Assembly: GCA_937928175.1 (NCBI GenBank)
Contig: CALFVP010000120.1
Coordinates: 1-8,711, forward strand
Direction: 5' to 3'
Origin: an uncultured bacterium
Lineage (GTDB): Bacteria; Spirochaetota; Brevinematia; DTOW01
DNA length: 8,711 nucleotides
Within the stretch, counting starts at the first letter, position 1. Every line of letters begins with the position of its first letter. The notes below the pieces were generated by a model, which ran no database searches, was not told the origin of the DNA, and saw only the letters and a program-made list of their open reading frames with translations. Of the stretch, positions 7,129 to 8,711 are shown piece after piece. A program made the position numbers and the translations under genes.

Positions 7129-7893
7129 TTAAAACTTTTCCATAAAAAAATCGTATACTTTATCCAGGTAATTTTTGGGGTTATCTTCAATTATTTTTAT
7201 TACAGCACTACCAATAATAGCACCATCACTAATCTCTTTTACTCTTTTAGCTACTTCCATATTCCTTATGCCAAAACCTATAGCAACAGGAATGTTTTTA
7301 ACTTTTTTTATATTACTAACAACATTTTTTAACATTTCAAAATCCAAGTTTTCCCTAACCCCAGTAGTACCGTAAGAACTAACTAAGTAAATAAACCCAT
7401 CTGTAGATTTAACGACTTTAACTAACCTATCTTTAGGAGTGTTAGGAGCAACAAAACCAACTATCTTAAGATCGTTAGACTTAAGTAAACGACTTATTCT
7501 ACGAACTTCCTCAACGTTTATATCAGGTACTATGATCCCTTCACACCCACTTTCACTCAAAAGCCTAAGATTGTATTCAATATTACACAAAATAGGATTG
7601 TAATATCCCATGGCAAAAATGGGAATACTGTACTCATCTTTTAACATTCTTACAAACTTAGCGACATCTTTTAAGGTTATACCGTTACTAAGAGCAACTT
7701 GAGAAGATTTTTGTATAACTTCACCATCGGCTATAGGATCAGAAAAAGGTATCCCTGCCTCAATAATCTGAGCAAATCCATTTTTTACCAAAAACCTAGA
7801 TAACTCCAAACTTTCCTCAAAACTCGGGTACCCTACAGTAACGTAAACAATAGTAGGTTTCTTTTCTATAAACCAATCACTAAAACCTTTCAT
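7129..7893 (-). CDS. trpA: Tryptophan synthase alpha subunit TrpA
   Basis: Releases indole from indole-3-glycerol phosphate and passes it to TrpB for the last step of tryptophan synthesis. The 254-residue TIM barrel has both catalytic acids: Glu45 in IIEAGIPFSDP and Asp56 in IADGEVIQ. Also visible are YVTVGYPS (17-24), the mobile loop GTTGVR (175-180), phosphate-binding GFGI (206-209) and GSAVIK (228-233). Two positions depart from the forms I know best: PDINVEE (123-129) where PDLPxEE is usual, and SSYGTTG where a GVTG loop is usual. Catalytic residues are intact, so it is probably active. The ATG lies four bases after the rplU stop with only a weak CGGA before it, so translation is probably coupled to rplU. 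No other trp gene is in the window. Confidence 0.95.
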   Translation of the reverse strand: MKGFSDWFIEKKPTIVYVTVGYPSFEESLELSRFLVKNGFAQIIEAGIPFSDPIADGEVIQKSSQVALSNGITLKDVAKFVRMLKDEYSIPIFAMGYYNPILCNIEYNLRLLSESGCEGIIVPDINVEEVRRISRLLKSNDLKIVGFVAPNTPKDRLVKVVKSTDGFIYLVSSYGTTGVRENLDFEMLKNVVSNIKKVKNIPVAIGFGIRNMEVAKRVKEISDGAIIGSAVIKIIEDNPKNYLDKVYDFFMEKF

Positions 7894-7897
7894 TCCG

Positions 7898-8206
7898 TTA
7901 AGATAAAGAAGTAATTCTTATTCTAGTAAGGTAAGGTCTAAAACCGTATTTTCTTCTCCAATTTACTTTATGTCTATACTTAAAAACAACTATCTTTTTA
8001 CCTTTAAAGTTTTCCTCAATTACCGCTTCAACTTTCCTATTTTCAACGTAAGGTCTACCAAATTCAACATTTTTATCGTCAATAACAGCTAAAACCTTAT
8101 CAAAAACAACTTTCTCACCTTTTTCCTTGTTCAAGTTATCAACTATCAAAATATCATTTTGTTTAACTTTGTACTGCTTACCTTGAATATCAACCAAATA
8201 GTACAT
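7898..8206 (-). CDS. rplU: 50S ribosomal protein L21
   Basis: A 102-residue protein of standard L21 length that binds 23S rRNA in the large subunit. Family blocks seen are GKQYKV (9-14), GRPYVENRKV (50-59) and a basic tail block KKIVVFKYRHKVNWRRKYG followed by RPYLTRIRI. The start is fixed by a strong Shine-Dalgarno sequence overlapping the stop of the upstream gene. L21 is normally followed directly by rpmA (L27) and often obg; here trpA follows after four bases, so L27 must be encoded elsewhere. It lies on the strand inferred to be leading, as is usual for ribosomal genes. Confidence 0.97.
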   Translation of the reverse strand: MYYLVDIQGKQYKVKQNDILIVDNLNKEKGEKVVFDKVLAVIDDKNVEFGRPYVENRKVEAVIEENFKGKKIVVFKYRHKVNWRRKYGFRPYLTRIRITSLS

Positions 8207-8211
8207 AAAAT

Positions 8212-8219
8212 ACCTCCTT
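8212..8219 (-). promoter_or_regulatory. Strong ribosome binding site of rplU
   Basis: On the - strand AAAGGAGGT (8220-8212), nearly full complementarity to the 16S rRNA tail, lies five bases before the rplU ATG. It overlaps the TAA stop (8221-8219) of the preceding gene, indicating that both are on one message. It is the strongest Shine-Dalgarno sequence in the window. Confidence 0.85.
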
Positions 8220-8711
8220 TACTTAGATACAATTTCAAAGAACAAGTACGGTAACGTTTCTTTTAAATTGGAATAGGTTATCTCCTTTACCTCAATCGAA
8301 CAGAAATCCTTCACTTTATCGTAAACTTTCAAAGATATATCATCGTAACTTTCTTTTCCGTTCAATTTACCTACAAAAATGTTATACAAAGTTTCAACTA
8401 CCTTTCTCTCAACGATACTCCTAAAAACAGTATTTGAATAGTAATTAAAGTTTATAGGGTAAGAAGATATATGTAACGGAGTATAAGAATAGTCTACGAG
8501 TAAATTTTGAACGACTCCAAGCAAAGATGATATATACTCATTCTCACCAACGTAAATCTTAGTACTAGAAATAACTTTAGCTATCATTCTACTCATTAAC
8601 CTTGATACGTTGTACCTATACACTGCATTATCCAAAACAACTGGCAAAACAACGTTAGGATCACCAAAATTCCTAGAAAATATTTCCATATTTTCTTTAA
8701 GTATCTCTTCA
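8219..8711 (-). CDS. Unrecognised protein upstream of rplU, open at the window edge
   Basis: The frame is open from the right edge of the window to a TAA at 8221-8219, with 163 visible residues. An ATG at 8689 would give 156 residues, but no ribosome binding site precedes it and the seven codons before it (EEILKEN) look coding. I therefore treat the gene as probably partial. No motif or family is recognised: it is not rng/rne, which sometimes precedes rplU. Visible features are a mixed hydrophobic/basic segment (LSRMIAKV-like, around 30-40 after the ATG), no evident signal peptide or membrane span, and an acidic/basic C-terminal third (KVYDKVKDF, TYSNLKETLP). Third-position composition matches neighbouring - strand genes, so it is likely real. 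Its stop overlaps the rplU ribosome binding site, so it is cotranscribed with L21. Confidence 0.7.
   Translation of the reverse strand, partial: EEILKENMEIFSRNFGDPNVVLPVVLDNAVYRYNVSRLMSRMIAKVISSTKIYVGENEYISSLLGVVQNLLVDYSYTPLHISSYPINFNYYSNTVFRSIVERKVVETLYNIFVGKLNGKESYDDISLKVYDKVKDFCSIEVKEITYSNLKETLPYLFFEIVSK

Noticed and set aside
7060..7332. A 90-codon + strand frame in and beyond the convergent gap
   Set aside because: Most of it is antisense to the 3' part of trpA, its composition (Phe/Tyr/Asn-rich) is what the complement of an AT-rich gene gives, and it has no ribosome binding site or recognisable motif.
1..8711. Search for tRNA, CRISPR arrays, insertion sequences, defence or phage genes
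   Set aside because: No cloverleaf-like segment, regularly spaced repeat, transposase or integrase motif, or toxin-antitoxin pair was found on either strand; genes occupy almost all of the window.

Overview
This window looks like ordinary chromosome from a low-GC bacterium, roughly one third G+C by eye. It uses AGA for arginine heavily, ATA often replaces ATT or ATC for isoleucine on the + strand, and intergenic gaps are short. ThiH (an oxygen-sensitive radical-SAM tyrosine lyase) and an iron-sulfur NadA of the HPECGC subtype would fit an anaerobic or microaerophilic, possibly thermophilic organism. An Aquificota-like lineage is my best guess, held with low confidence. I see no tRNA, rRNA, CRISPR array, insertion sequence or phage gene.

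Left block (1-3536, all on the - strand, read right to left): a minimal A24 prepilin peptidase, an AMP-forming long-chain acyl-CoA synthetase with its own promoter, thiH, and the first 15 codons of a further gene whose start overlaps the thiH stop. Middle block (3623-6998, + strand): a class I/II aminotransferase, nadA, and an M24 Xaa-Pro aminopeptidase. Each middle-block gene has its own TTGANN/TATAAT-type promoter, so they are neighbours rather than a tight operon. The aminotransferase and nadA promoters sit so close to the ATG that leaderless transcripts are expected. The peptidase has a clear ribosome binding site. Right block (7129-8711, - strand): an unrecognised protein open at the window edge, rplU with a strong Shine-Dalgarno sequence, and trpA four bases after rplU, without the usual rpmA partner.

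The metabolic themes are cofactor synthesis (thiamine through ThiH, NAD through NadA), amino-acid metabolism (aminotransferase, TrpA, peptidase), fatty-acid activation, and prepilin processing. The aminotransferase could supply aspartate for the NadA pathway, but that is inference.

The strongest unexplained signal is compositional. Whatever the gene orientation, the + strand is A-rich over T and C-rich over G at third codon positions, so genes on opposite strands have visibly different codon usage. This points to strong replication-strand asymmetry, with the - strand as the leading strand. I did not find a convincing undescribed multi-gene system here. The less ordinary items are the unknown protein before rplU, the rplU-trpA junction, the leaderless starts, and a small motif repeated near two gene ends.
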